Shown here piece after piece: positions 9,137 through 16,723 of a stretch of 64,000 nt of DNA (within the stretch, counting starts at the first letter, position 1; every line of letters starts with the position of its first letter). The position numbers were made by a program, and so were the translations under genes. Where the stretch lies: positions 1 to 64,000 of the forward strand of contig JAWLAB010000004.1 of NCBI GenBank assembly GCA_041395665.1, read 5' to 3'. The DNA comes from Pseudomonadales bacterium. GTDB taxonomy: Bacteria; Pseudomonadota; Gammaproteobacteria; Pseudomonadales; UBA7239. Below the pieces are notes generated by a model. That model was not told the DNA's origin. It worked only from the letters and a program-made list of their open reading frames with translations, and did not search any database.

Positions 9137-9475
9137 TTAAACGGCAGCGTTGCCCGTTTCGCCCGTGCGGATACGGGTCACCTGCTCAAGCGCGGTGACA
9201 AAAATTTTGCCGTCACCGATTTTTCCTGTGTTCGCTGCTTTAGAAACCGCTTCAATCACTGCGTCAACCAGCTCATCAGCAATAGCAATTTCTAGTTTTA
9301 CTTTGGGCAAAAAATCCACGACATATTCCGCGCCGCGATACAGTTCGGTGTGGCCTTTTTGTCGGCCAAAGCCTTTGACTTCGCTAACGGTAACGCCTTG
9401 TACGCCGATGTCTGACAGCGATTCGCGTACATCATCAAGCTTGAAAGGTTTAATAATGGCTGTGACTAATTTCAT
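9137..9475 (-). CDS. glnK: Nitrogen regulatory protein P-II (GlnK)
   Basis: This 112-residue trimeric signalling protein senses 2-oxoglutarate and the ATP/ADP ratio and controls AmtB and the nitrogen regulatory enzymes. Its T-loop carries the uridylylation site Tyr51 within YRGAEYVVDF, and the C-terminal signature GKIGDGKIFV is complete. I prefer the GlnK to the GlnB name because amtB follows directly on the same strand. The start ATG at 9475 lies 13 bases after the stop of the porin gene, with a GGAGCG ribosome-binding site in the gap, so the three genes are probably one transcript. Confidence 0.96.
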   Translation of the reverse strand: MKLVTAIIKPFKLDDVRESLSDIGVQGVTVSEVKGFGRQKGHTELYRGAEYVVDFLPKVKLEIAIADELVDAVIEAVSKAANTGKIGDGKIFVTALEQVTRIRTGETGNAAV

Positions 9476-9488
9476 CGCATCGCTCCTT

Positions 9489-10250
9489 TTATTTGAAAGT
9501 TTTCGAAGCAGACAACACTAAAGTGCCGCCGCAGTAATCATCACCGCCGGCAAAAACTTTGCAGTTGTTTTCGTCGATGTTGGTATCGGTGTAAGCCAAG
9601 CCAACATTCACACCAAAGAGCTCTTTGGTGACGCCGATGTTGTAGTAGGAGTATTTGGAATCTGTGCCGCCAACCCAGCCAGCATCTTTGTAATCGTACT
9701 GACCGACTGTCGCTGTCAAACCAACTTCTGCAGGCAATGAGTAGCTATAAGTACCGTAGTAGTGGAAGGCGCTGTCTGTGTTAATAACTGGCGTGTTGTT
9801 GGAGTAATCTGCGCCAATCGCGAAAGTGCCAATACTGTCGGTTGCATAACTCACTTGTGCATGTGTTTCGCTGAAATCTAACGCGTTGGCGTTGTCGTAA
9901 ATATATTTTGTGTATTTGAGATCGAAAGTGAAATCTCCAGCGGTAAAGCCGTAACCCGCGTAGATGTCTTGCTCGGTGTGTGCTTTGGGTGCCAACTTAA
10001 AATCGACATTGGACAGCCAAGTGCCCAAGTAGAAACCAGAAGAGTGTGTGAGATCCAAACCGCCTTGCACCGCAACACCGTTGCGTGTTTGGCTGATACC
10101 ACGCCACATGTAGTCGCTGGTGAGGCCGAGGTTGGCGCTGCCCTCAAAGCCTAAGCCTAATTCCAGCGCCATGGTTTGTGAGCCAGCCAGCAATAACGAG
10201 CTTGCGGTGGCAATTTTTACTGCACTTTCTACAGCACGACGAATCTTCAT
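9489..10250 (-). CDS. TorF-family putative outer-membrane porin
   Basis: This 253-residue protein has a signal peptide (about residues 1-27, with AVKIATASSLLLAGSQTMA) and a mature part rich in aromatic residues and alternating strands, ending in the C-terminal phenylalanine-lysine strand SASKTF. The segment NLGLTSDYMWRGISQTRN is the hallmark of the TorF putative porin family (formerly Gcw_chp). The family is predicted to form a small beta-barrel; its substrate is not established. I used the ATG at 10250 (MKIRRA) rather than 10265, because a GGAG site precedes it. It is the first gene of the porin-glnK-amtB operon and so is probably induced by nitrogen starvation, which hints at passage of a nitrogen compound. 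Confidence 0.85.
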   Translation of the reverse strand: MKIRRAVESAVKIATASSLLLAGSQTMALELGLGFEGSANLGLTSDYMWRGISQTRNGVAVQGGLDLTHSSGFYLGTWLSNVDFKLAPKAHTEQDIYAGYGFTAGDFTFDLKYTKYIYDNANALDFSETHAQVSYATDSIGTFAIGADYSNNTPVINTDSAFHYYGTYSYSLPAEVGLTATVGQYDYKDAGWVGGTDSKYSYYNIGVTKELFGVNVGLAYTDTNIDENNCKVFAGGDDYCGGTLVLSASKTFK

Positions 10251-10306
10251 AAAAACACACTCCAAGTTGAGAAATTAGAACGATGGTCTGTTCTTCGTTA
10301 TCTCAA

Positions 10307-10322
10307 TCAATAAGCATGCCAA
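10307..10322 (-). promoter_or_regulatory. Sigma-54 (RpoN) promoter for porin-glnK-amtB
   Basis: Read on the minus strand the site is TTGGCATG-CTTA-TTGA. It has the invariant GG of the -24 element and a G at the correct 12-base pitch in the -12 element; the departures from TTGGCACG-N4-TTGC are a T for C in the -24 box and an A for the final C. Transcription would begin about 10-12 bases downstream, giving a leader of roughly 45 bases before the ATG at 10250. Sigma-54 with NtrC is the usual control of glnK-amtB. Confidence 0.7.
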
Positions 10323-10340
10323 TAATGATTTTTACTTAAT

Positions 10341-10356
10341 AATCAACAGGTTGATT
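10341..10356. promoter_or_regulatory. Perfect palindrome upstream of the sigma-54 promoter
   Basis: AATCAAC-AG-GTTGATT is a perfect 7-bp inverted repeat with a 2-base spacer, lying 18 bases upstream of the -24 element. The spacer is too short for an RNA hairpin, so a dimeric DNA-binding protein is more likely. It does not match the NtrC consensus, so the binding protein is unknown. Confidence 0.4.
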
Positions 10357-10397
10357 GCTTTTTATATGCAGTACAGGGGATATATGCAGCGCGGAGG

Positions 10398-10449
10398 AAC
10401 GGCGCACGCGTCAAGACGGTGCGTGCGTGCCTTGAGATGGCGCACCGTT
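10398..10449. repeat. GC-rich imperfect inverted repeats after gph
   Basis: The stretch contains nested repeats: AACGGCGCACGCG near 10399 and TGGCGCACCGTT near 10438, and TCAAG (10411-10415) facing CTTGA (10431-10435) around GTGCGTGCGTGC. They could fold into a branched hairpin at the 3' end of the gph transcript. There is no T-tract, so a classical terminator is not supported. Confidence 0.35.
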
Positions 10450-11119
10450 ATCTTACGACTCTGAGGTCATCAGCCAACCAGTCTGGATTCTCTGCGCTCA
10501 CCGAGCCGCCGTGGTTGTAGCCATACGAAACACACAGCACTTTCATGCCAGCGTTGCGCGCACTTTTTACATCGGTTTCGGAATCGCCAATCATCAGCGT
10601 GCGTTCGATGGGTGTGTGTAATTTTTCACAGCAATGCAGTAGAGCGATTGGGTCTGGTTTGCGTTGTGGAAAAGTATCGCCGCCGATCACGATAGAAAAA
10701 TATTTTTTCATATCGAGATGATCTAACAAGGCGTTGGCGAGATGCGCTGGTTTGTTAGTCACGCAAGCCATTTTTTTGTTGAGATTTTGGCAGTGCGCAA
10801 GAAATTCTCGCGCACCATCAAACACACGCGTTTCTGGGCCGTTGTGTTGTGCGTACTGAACCAAAAATTCATCGTGTACGGCGTGCAGTAAATCGGCATC
10901 GCTGCTTTGCGCGGCAAACAACACGGCGCGCTCGATCAACTTGCGCGAGCCATTGCCCACCCAACTGCGCACGCGCTCTATACCGGCAACAGGCCAACCG
11001 CGTGCTTGCAGCGTTTCATCGACAGCAGCGGCAATATCGGGTGCGCTATCGACCAGCGTGCCGTCGAGATCAAACAGCAGCAAATCAAACGCCGATAAAT
11101 CAAAAGCAGTTTTCGTCAT
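10448..11119 (-). CDS. gph: Phosphoglycolate phosphatase, HAD family
   Basis: This 223-residue haloacid-dehalogenase phosphatase should hydrolyse 2-phosphoglycolate, which arises in DNA repair, to glycolate. HAD motif I is FDLDGTLVDS at residues 16-25 with nucleophile Asp17 and Asp19, motif II is VTNKPAH with its threonine, and motif III/IV is MIGDSETDVKSARNAG. The cap domain between motif I and II is of the alpha-helical type. It is the last gene of a rimO-UPF0149-gph operon and starts 3 bases after the UPF0149 gene stop. Gph and related pyrophosphatases such as PpaX are close in sequence, so the exact substrate is inferred from family length and context. Confidence 0.85.
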   Translation of the reverse strand: MTKTAFDLSAFDLLLFDLDGTLVDSAPDIAAAVDETLQARGWPVAGIERVRSWVGNGSRKLIERAVLFAAQSSDADLLHAVHDEFLVQYAQHNGPETRVFDGAREFLAHCQNLNKKMACVTNKPAHLANALLDHLDMKKYFSIVIGGDTFPQRKPDPIALLHCCEKLHTPIERTLMIGDSETDVKSARNAGMKVLCVSYGYNHGGSVSAENPDWLADDLRVVR

Positions 11120-11122
11120 GAC

Positions 11123-11866
11123 TCAATCGTCGTTTGCCGCGTGAATGCAGCAGTTTTTATATTTTTTGCCACTGCCACAAAAGCAGGGATCGTTGCGGCC
11201 GATTTTCGGTTGTTCACGACGATACGGCTCCTCGGGTTCTGCATTGAGCATGTCGGACAACAGGCAGCCACACTCCGCGTAATTCATCATGATCCACGGC
11301 AGCTGCTCGGCAATTTCTGCCATGGATGCCATGAAGACTTCAGCGGATTCTTCTGCGTCTTCCAGTGCGGCGGGAATGTCGGCATACAGAGCGGCAATGC
11401 CGAGCGTGCTATCCACTTCTTCCACAATATCGAACATACCGTCTTCAGTTTTGACAGGTTCTGTTTCTGCTAACAATTCATTCCAAATCTCTTCTTGCCA
11501 GTAGTGTGCTTTCAATAAACCACTGCACCATGCTGTGAGTGCCCAGCGTTCGTCTTCTACTTCATGCCACCGGTAATCGCTGTCGGATAATTCGGATTCG
11601 TCGTTTTCGATGCGCTCGTATTGCTCGTTCAGCAAATCAATAAACAGCGCAGAAATAGCATCTTCTTCCGCGTCATCTTTGTAGTTGGCGTCGTCGCCTT
11701 CAAAAATATACGGCAGCCAATCGTCTACTTCGATATCAGCGGGTGCGCTGGCGATGCCCCACAAAAAGCCGCGCACTTCGGGCAGTGTCATGGTGTTTTC
11801 TGGGCGCGAAGGTGCGTCGAGAAATTCTGTCAGTGTTTTGATTTGTGCTGCGGTTAAATAAGCCAT
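11123..11866 (-). CDS. UPF0149 (YecA-like) protein with SEC-C zinc motif
   Basis: This 247-residue acidic protein belongs to the UPF0149/YecA family, whose function is not established. The N-terminal part has the family segment LPEVRGFLWGIASAPADIEVDDWLP, described here as residues about 28-52 around a Trp-rich helix. The extreme C-terminus is a SEC-C motif, RNDPCFCGSGKKYKNCC, a small zinc-binding module shared with SecA and thought to mediate ribosome or protein contacts. It lies between rimO (21 bases upstream) and gph (3 bases downstream), suggesting expression with the S12-modifying enzyme. Confidence 0.88.
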   Translation of the reverse strand: MAYLTAAQIKTLTEFLDAPSRPENTMTLPEVRGFLWGIASAPADIEVDDWLPYIFEGDDANYKDDAEEDAISALFIDLLNEQYERIENDESELSDSDYRWHEVEDERWALTAWCSGLLKAHYWQEEIWNELLAETEPVKTEDGMFDIVEEVDSTLGIAALYADIPAALEDAEESAEVFMASMAEIAEQLPWIMMNYAECGCLLSDMLNAEPEEPYRREQPKIGRNDPCFCGSGKKYKNCCIHAANDD

Positions 11867-11887
11867 AAAAAATCCAAAAGAAAAAAA

Positions 11888-13219
11888 TTAAATCAAACTT
11901 GCCCAGAGATCGTATTCATCCGCTTCGTCAATGCGCACGCGTACAATCTCACCCGGCTTTAAATGCGTGGCATCGTTGATATAAACCGCGCCGTCGATTT
12001 CTGGTGCGTCGGCTTTGCTGCGACCAATCGCGCCGTCTTCATCAACTTCATCAATCAGCACATCCATTTCCTTGCCGATTTTTTGCTGCATTTTGGCGGC
12101 AGAAATGCGTTGCGCGGTTGCCATGAATCGTTCCCAACGCGCTTGCTTGATGTCGTCTGAAACTTGATCAGGTAACGCGTTTGCCGCTGCGCCTTCCACG
12201 GGGGAATATTGAAAACAACCGACGCGATCCAACTGCGCTTCTTCCAACCAATCGAGCAGCATTTGGAAATCGGCTTCGGTTTCACCAGGGAAGCCGACAA
12301 TAAAAGTGGAGCGCAGTGTGATATCAGGACAAATACTGCGCCACTGTTTGATGCGCTCTAAAGTTTTTTCACCGTGCGCGGGGCGCTTCATCGCTTTCAA
12401 CACCGAGGGCGATGCGTGCTGAAAAGGAATATCGAGGTAGGGCAAAATTTTTCCCGCCGCCATCAACGGAATCACATCATCCACATGCGGATACGGATAC
12501 ACATAATGCAGCCGCGCCCACACACCGAGCGAGCCTAGTGCTTCGCACAATTCCAACATGCGCGTTTTAATTGGCTGCCCCTGCCAAAAACCGGTACGGT
12601 ATTTCACATCCACACCGTAGGCGGAAGTGTCTTGCGAAATCACCAATAATTCTTTCACGCCCGCTTGCACGAGTCGTTCCGCTTCATCCATCACATCGCC
12701 AATCGGTCGGCTGACCAAATCACCGCGCATGGAAGGAATAATGCAAAACGCACAGCGATGATTGCAGCCTTCTGAAATTTTTAAATACGCATAGTGTCGT
12801 GGCGTGAGTTTGATGCCCTGCGGCGGCACCAAATCAATGTGCGGATTGTGTTGCTGTTGCGGCGGCACATATTGATGCACCGCTGCCATCACCGGCTCGT
12901 ATTGCGCCGCGCCGGAAATCGACAAAATATTGGGATGCGCCTGTTTGATGCGCTCGGCATCTGCGCCGTTGCCCATGCAGCCGGTGACAATCACTTTGCC
13001 GTTCTCCGCCATCGCCTCACTAATCGCATCGAGCGATTCTTGCTTCGCGCTGTCGATAAAACCGCAAGTGTTTACCACCACCACATCCGCGCCTTCGTAA
13101 GTCGGCACGATGTCATAGCCTTCCAGTTTCAGTTGCGTGAGGATGCGTTCGGAATCGACAAGGGCTTTGGGGCAGCCGAGGCTGACGAAACCTACTTTGC
13201 CGAGCGGCTGATTGGTCAT
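11888..13219 (-). CDS. rimO: Ribosomal protein S12 methylthiotransferase
   Basis: This radical-SAM enzyme adds a methylthio group to the conserved aspartate of ribosomal protein S12. The 443-residue protein has the three family domains in order: an N-terminal UPF0004 domain with GFVSLGCPKALVDSE and NTCGF supplying cysteines for the auxiliary cluster, a radical-SAM core with SEGCNHRCAFCIIPSMRG (CxxxCxxC), and a C-terminal TRAM domain. The SLGCPKALVDSE wording separates RimO from the tRNA-modifying MiaB. It is the first gene of an operon with the UPF0149 gene and gph. It needs two 4Fe-4S clusters, so it depends on the isc system also in this window. Confidence 0.97.
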   Translation of the reverse strand: MTNQPLGKVGFVSLGCPKALVDSERILTQLKLEGYDIVPTYEGADVVVVNTCGFIDSAKQESLDAISEAMAENGKVIVTGCMGNGADAERIKQAHPNILSISGAAQYEPVMAAVHQYVPPQQQHNPHIDLVPPQGIKLTPRHYAYLKISEGCNHRCAFCIIPSMRGDLVSRPIGDVMDEAERLVQAGVKELLVISQDTSAYGVDVKYRTGFWQGQPIKTRMLELCEALGSLGVWARLHYVYPYPHVDDVIPLMAAGKILPYLDIPFQHASPSVLKAMKRPAHGEKTLERIKQWRSICPDITLRSTFIVGFPGETEADFQMLLDWLEEAQLDRVGCFQYSPVEGAAANALPDQVSDDIKQARWERFMATAQRISAAKMQQKIGKEMDVLIDEVDEDGAIGRSKADAPEIDGAVYINDATHLKPGEIVRVRIDEADEYDLWASLI

Positions 13220-13417
13220 AACCTGATGATCTGTAGAAAAAAATTAGCCGCAGAGTATACCGTCAGGGAATTATCAGGAAAGGCCTTTGACCACTACATG
13301 TACGGGTTAATTTTCAACGCAAAAATGCGCCCTAAGTGGGGCAGTTTTGTGTGAGAATCAACAGTCGCACGCTGTGGGGGCCGGTTTGACAACAATAAAT
13401 AGATGGGAGGATGACAA

Positions 13418-13498
13418 ATGGCAAGGCTGCACCTTCTAAGTTTGTTCAGATTTTTTTTGAAAAAAATTGCGCCAAGAAGATCAAACAAACAAAGTTGA
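13418..13498 (+). CDS. Possible 26-residue leader ORF before the hsdR remnant
   Basis: A short frame runs from an ATG at 13418 to a TGA at 13498, encoding a basic peptide beginning MARLHLLSLFRFFLKK. A strong ribosome-binding site GGGAGG (13405-13410) lies 7 bases before the start, and the stop lies 3 bases before the hsdR start codon. It may be a leader peptide or the residue of an earlier gene. I recognise no family, and the only support is the ribosome-binding site and the spacing. Confidence 0.3.
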   Translation: MARLHLLSLFRFFLKKIAPRRSNKQS

Positions 13499-13501
13499 AA
13501 C

Positions 13502-14212
13502 ATGACGAAATCCGAAGCACAAACTCGCTCTGAGCTGATCGACCAGCAGCTTGCACTGGCAGGTTGGAATGTCAAAGACCCTACTCAGGTGGTCGAAGAA
13601 TTCGACATTCTTACCGCTTTGCCCGATGGAGTAGCAGAGCCGCGCACAGCTTACGAAGGCCACCAATTCAGCGATTACGTTTTGCTCGGTAAAGACGGCA
13701 AACCGTTGGCAGTAATCGAAGCCAAAAAGACCAGCCGCGATGCCGCCATTGGCCGCGAGCAGGCAAAGCAGTACTGCTACAACATTCAGAAACAGCTGGG
13801 CGGCGAACTGCCGTTCTGCTTCTACACCAACGGCCACGAGCTCTATTTCTGGGATTTGGAAAACGCGCCGCCACGCAAGGTGATCGGTTTTCCCACCCGC
13901 GACGATCTGGAACGCTTTACCTATATCCGTCGCAATCGTAAGCCGCTGACGCAGGAATTTATCAACACATCGATTGCTGGACGCGACTACCAAATCCGCG
14001 CCATTCGCTCGGTGCTCGAAGGCATCGAACAAAAAAAGCGCGACTTCCTGCTGGTGATGGCCACTGGCACCGGCAAGACACGTACCTGTATTGCCATGGT
14101 CGATGCCTTGATGCGTGCAGGCCACGCAGAGCGAGTGCTATTCCTCGTGGATCGCATTGCCCTGCGCGAGCAGGCTTTAGCTGCGTTCAAGGAGCACATA
14201 CGCGTGTTCTGA
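13502..14212 (+). pseudogene. hsdR: Type I restriction enzyme HsdR, 5' fragment
   Basis: The 236 residues match the N-terminal third of the type I restriction subunit. The nuclease domain has the PD-(D/E)xK residues Asp58 and Glu73-x-Lys75 (VIEAKK); a helicase Q motif RDYQIRAI follows at 161-168, Walker A ATGTGKT at 187-193, and LFLVDRIALREQ of the first RecA-like domain. The frame stops at 14210-14212 just after AFKEHI, where intact members continue for some 500 residues with the rest of the motor. The following bases belong to hsdS in another frame, so a deletion has removed the end of hsdR, presumably hsdM, and the start of hsdS. The stub has a nuclease fold but no working motor. Confidence 0.9.
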
Positions 14213-15231
14213 AATATGTAGATGAGGCAATTGCTCTCGGTGCGGATGGCGCTAAAGCCCTATATGTAAATTTTAGGTTTGCAAATGCTCGCTACGTTTA
14301 CTACTACTTGCGTTCTGTCCAAATCAAAGAAGCCGGTTACAGCAGGCATTTTAAATTTCTCAAAGAGATTGAAATCCCAATTCCTTTCAAGGATGGGACA
14401 CCAGATTTCGACGACCAAATCCGCATTGCCCATCTGCTCGGCAAAGTGGAAGGGCTGATCGCCCAGCGCAAACAACACCTGCAACACCTAGACGACCTGC
14501 TCAAGAGCGTGTTTTTGGAGATGTTTGGCGACCCGGTGAGGAATGAGAAGGGGTGGAGTACGCCAACGCTTATTGAGGTTGCATATTTTGAGAATGGTGA
14601 TCGATCAAGCAATTACCCAAGTGGCCCGGACTTGGTCGATGACGGCATCCTCTTCTTAAGTACCAAGAATATTGTCAAAGATCGCCTCAACCTAGACAGC
14701 AAGGTGTTCATCACACAAGAAAAATTTGAATCCCTGTCACGCGGAAAAGCAACCGTAGGTGATGTACTCATTACATTGAGAGGGACCTTGGGAAGTTGTT
14801 GCATCTACGATTCGGACAAATATCTCCAAGCGTTCATCAACGCCCAAATGATGATCATGCGCCCGAAGGCGTTGATACGCTCAATCTATCTTCATGCTTT
14901 CATTACTTCCTCGACTATTGCTCGGCTACTACAGCAAATTGGCAATGGTGCCGCTGTTCCTCAACTGACAGCTACTCAGCTTAAAGGCTTGAGAATTCCT
15001 CTACCGCCGCCTGAGCTGCAGGAGGAATATGCAGCAGTCGCAGAAAAAATTGAAACGCTCAAATCTCGCTACCAGAAAAGCCTAACCGAGCTCGAATCCC
15101 TCAACGGAGCTCTGAGTCAACAAGCCTTCAAAGGCGAGCTGGATTTGTCGCGCGTGCCGCTTCCTAAAGATGAAAGCCATGAAAACGATCAATCGTTAAA
15201 TATGCAAAAAAACAGGCTAGGAGTGAGATGA
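14200..15231 (+). pseudogene. hsdS: Type I restriction specificity subunit HsdS, 3' fragment
   Basis: Read in the frame of the ORF ending at 15231, coding similarity begins about 14200 with LKYVDEAIALGADGAKALYV and RYVYYYLRSVQI, the last part of a first target-recognition domain. It continues through a central conserved helix (RIAHLLGKVEGLIAQRKQHL), a complete second target-recognition domain, and the C-terminal conserved helix (YAAVAEKIETLKSRYQKSL). The first domain and the original start are missing, and no good start codon serves the fragment. It joins hsdR sequence directly at about 14196-14210. It ends 30 bases from the 3' end of tRNA-Ser. No hsdM is present in the window. Confidence 0.88.
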
Positions 15232-15261
15232 CAGCAAACGGGCTGTTACCCGGGAAGTAAA

Positions 15262-15352
15262 TGGCGGTGAGATAGGGATTTGAACCCTAGGTACGCTATT
15301 AACGTACACACACTTTCCAGGCGTGCGCCTTAAACCGCTCGGCCATCTCACC
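15262..15352 (-). tRNA. tRNA-Ser (anticodon GGA)
   Basis: The minus strand folds as a 91-base tRNA with encoded CCA: acceptor GGTGAGA paired with TCTCACC plus discriminator G, D-arm GGCCGAGCGGTTTAAGGC, anticodon loop CTGGAAA giving GGA, a long variable arm typical of class II serine tRNAs, and T-arm GGGTTCAAATCCC. A small hairpin CCCTGA-AAA-TCAGGG (15364-15378) lies just before the 5' end. The hsd remnant abuts its 3' end, the side at which islands usually integrate. Confidence 0.97.
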
Positions 15353-15443
15353 GTAGGAGGGAACCCTGAAAATCAGGGAGAGGCACTGTACACAAGCACC
15401 TGTATGAAAGCAACGAATACACGGCAAAACCCGCTGTTTTTGC

Positions 15444-15472
15444 TTGACAGAGGGCGACACAGACGGCATATT
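15444..15472 (+). promoter_or_regulatory. Sigma-70 promoter for rpsT
   Basis: A consensus -35 TTGACA at 15444-15449 is followed after 17 bases by CATATT at 15467-15472. This gives a leader of about 30 bases before the rpsT start. Confidence 0.7.
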
Positions 15473-15510
15473 TGCGCGTCCTGAAATTCCCAATATTTTG
15501 AGGTTCAACA

Positions 15511-15774
15511 GTGGCCAATTCCAAGCAAGCCCAAAAACGCGCCCTTCAGGCTGTCAAGCGTCGCGATCACAACGCTAGCCTGCGCTCAACTCTCCGCACC
15601 TACATCAAAAAAGTTGTGCTGGCGATTGAAAGCGGTAACAAGGAAGCGGCGAAGGCAGCTTACACAGCAGCTGTGCCTGTGATCGATCGCATTGCTGATA
15701 AAGACCAAATCCACAAAAATAAAGCTGCTCGTCATAAGAGCCGTTTGAGCGCGCAGATCAAAGCCATGGCTTGA
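15511..15774 (+). CDS. rpsT: 30S ribosomal protein S20
   Basis: This 87-residue basic protein is a primary binder of 16S rRNA in the 30S subunit. The start MANSKQAQKRALQAVKRR and the end HKNKAARHKSRLSAQIKAM are family hallmarks. The start codon is GTG at 15511. A weak non-ATG start is common for rpsT and in E. coli (which uses TTG) takes part in translational autoregulation by free S20. It is a single-gene transcription unit with a strong promoter upstream and a terminator downstream. Confidence 0.98.
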   Translation: MANSKQAQKRALQAVKRRDHNASLRSTLRTYIKKVVLAIESGNKEAAKAAYTAAVPVIDRIADKDQIHKNKAARHKSRLSAQIKAMA

Positions 15775-15794
15775 TTACTTCGCACGAAAGATAG

Positions 15795-15823
15795 AAAAAA
15801 GCCTCGCTAGTCGAGGCTTTTTT
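15795..15823. terminator. Rho-independent terminator after rpsT
   Basis: GCCTCG (15801-15806) pairs with CGAGGC (15812-15817) around CTAGT, flanked by A6 and T6, so it can serve rpsT and also the convergent nucleotidyltransferase gene. Confidence 0.95.
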
Positions 15824-15840
15824 GTTTCTGGAAATCCACT

Positions 15841-16368
15841 TTATAACTTGCGCAATTTCATCACACGCTCGTCGTCAGCGCCGAGATATTCCACCAGCGT
15901 TGAAACCACATATTTCACATCCAGCGTGCCAGCTGCCTTCATTTCCTCTAAATCCGCCCAATCCTTGGTGCGGTTAAAAAAGGCTTTAAATACCGCTAAA
16001 TCTTGGCAGGAGAGAAACGGCAAGCGGTATTCAGCCAGTGTTTCCCAGCGAATACGATTTGCCATTTCTTCATGCAGCGCGGTGGTGTTGAGAAAAATAT
16101 CGACTGGCGTTTTATCCCACCACACGCGCACTTGTCCGTCGCGTTTCAGAATGCCGCTTTCTTTTTTGTTGATAGAAATTTCAGAAGGCAGTGCGTTGAG
16201 TGCGACTTCAAAATCTGTCGCTGCGATAAAAATATTGATGTCGATATCGATCGTGCCGCGCGCGCGTTCCGTACACCACGCCAGCGCCAGCGCGCCGCCG
16301 AAGGCATGACGCAGCTCGGCAGTTTGTAATGCTTGATGCAGTGCGATGATGCGGGCGACCAGATCCAT
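15841..16368 (-). CDS. Nucleotidyltransferase of the pol-beta type, probable toxin of an HTH-paired module
   Basis: This 175-residue protein has a minimal DNA-polymerase-beta nucleotidyltransferase core. The signature HAFGGALALAW (Gly24-Gly25) is followed by TIDIDINIF with Asp41 and Asp43, and by PVDIFLN with Asp90, making a complete acidic triad. This places it near AbiEii/AbiGii-type toxins and related stand-alone nucleotidyltransferases, some of which block translation by modifying tRNA. Its ATG shares one base (TGATG) with the stop of the HTH gene upstream, so the two are translationally coupled. Position between housekeeping genes and the antitoxin-first order fit a toxin-antitoxin module. 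The target is unknown, and a non-toxic metabolic role is possible. Confidence 0.75.
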   Translation of the reverse strand: MDLVARIIALHQALQTAELRHAFGGALALAWCTERARGTIDIDINIFIAATDFEVALNALPSEISINKKESGILKRDGQVRVWWDKTPVDIFLNTTALHEEMANRIRWETLAEYRLPFLSCQDLAVFKAFFNRTKDWADLEEMKAAGTLDVKYVVSTLVEYLGADDERVMKLRKL

Positions 16369-16718
16369 CAGTTGCTGGCTCGTTTTGCAGGCCAGATGGG
16401 GAAGTCCATCTGTGGTTTAACTTTGGCTGGGAACTGCTCTGCCAAGCGCAACACGGCTTCCAATTCTTCGCCGCGCGGAATGCCATCGCGCTCACGGATG
16501 CGCTTGTTTAACTGAATATCTACGGCGTAGCCCGCCGTTTCCAGAATGCGCAGAAAGGTGGATACCGAAGGCGTTTTCTTGCCCTTTTCATAGGCGAGTA
16601 GCGTGGCATGCGAAGTGCCTGCCCGCTCGGCCAGCGCACGCAGACTCAAGCCTGCTTGCTGTCTGGCTAGCTGTAGTTGGTGTGCGGCTGTGTTGGCGTG
16701 CTGCGCTATTGTGTTCAT
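16368..16718 (-). CDS. XRE-type helix-turn-helix regulator, probable antitoxin
   Basis: This 116-residue protein has one Cro/C1-type helix-turn-helix, LARQQAGLSLRALAERAGTS (about residues 17-36), then a conserved YEKGKKTPSVSTFLRILE segment, and a C-terminal tail that could contact a partner. The ATG at 16718 is chosen because an upstream alternative at 16769 would translate through the palindrome at 16724-16747, which is better explained as an operator. The stop overlaps the nucleotidyltransferase start by one base. The protein probably represses its own operon and counteracts the partner, as antitoxins of HTH/nucleotidyltransferase pairs do; that role is inferred. Confidence 0.78.
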   Translation of the reverse strand: MNTIAQHANTAAHQLQLARQQAGLSLRALAERAGTSHATLLAYEKGKKTPSVSTFLRILETAGYAVDIQLNKRIRERDGIPRGEELEAVLRLAEQFPAKVKPQMDFPIWPAKRASN

Positions 16719-16723
16719 GGTTT

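Noticed and set aside
10398..10449. Classical terminator after gph
   Set aside because: The inverted repeats are real but imperfect and there is no T-tract on either strand.
13386..13415. TTGACA-based promoter for the hsdR remnant
   Set aside because: TTGACA is present at 13386-13391 but no acceptable -10 box lies 16-18 bases downstream.
13220..13420. Attachment-site repeat of the tRNA-Ser 3' end near rimO
   Set aside because: No copy of the T-arm or acceptor sequence was found in this interval by eye.
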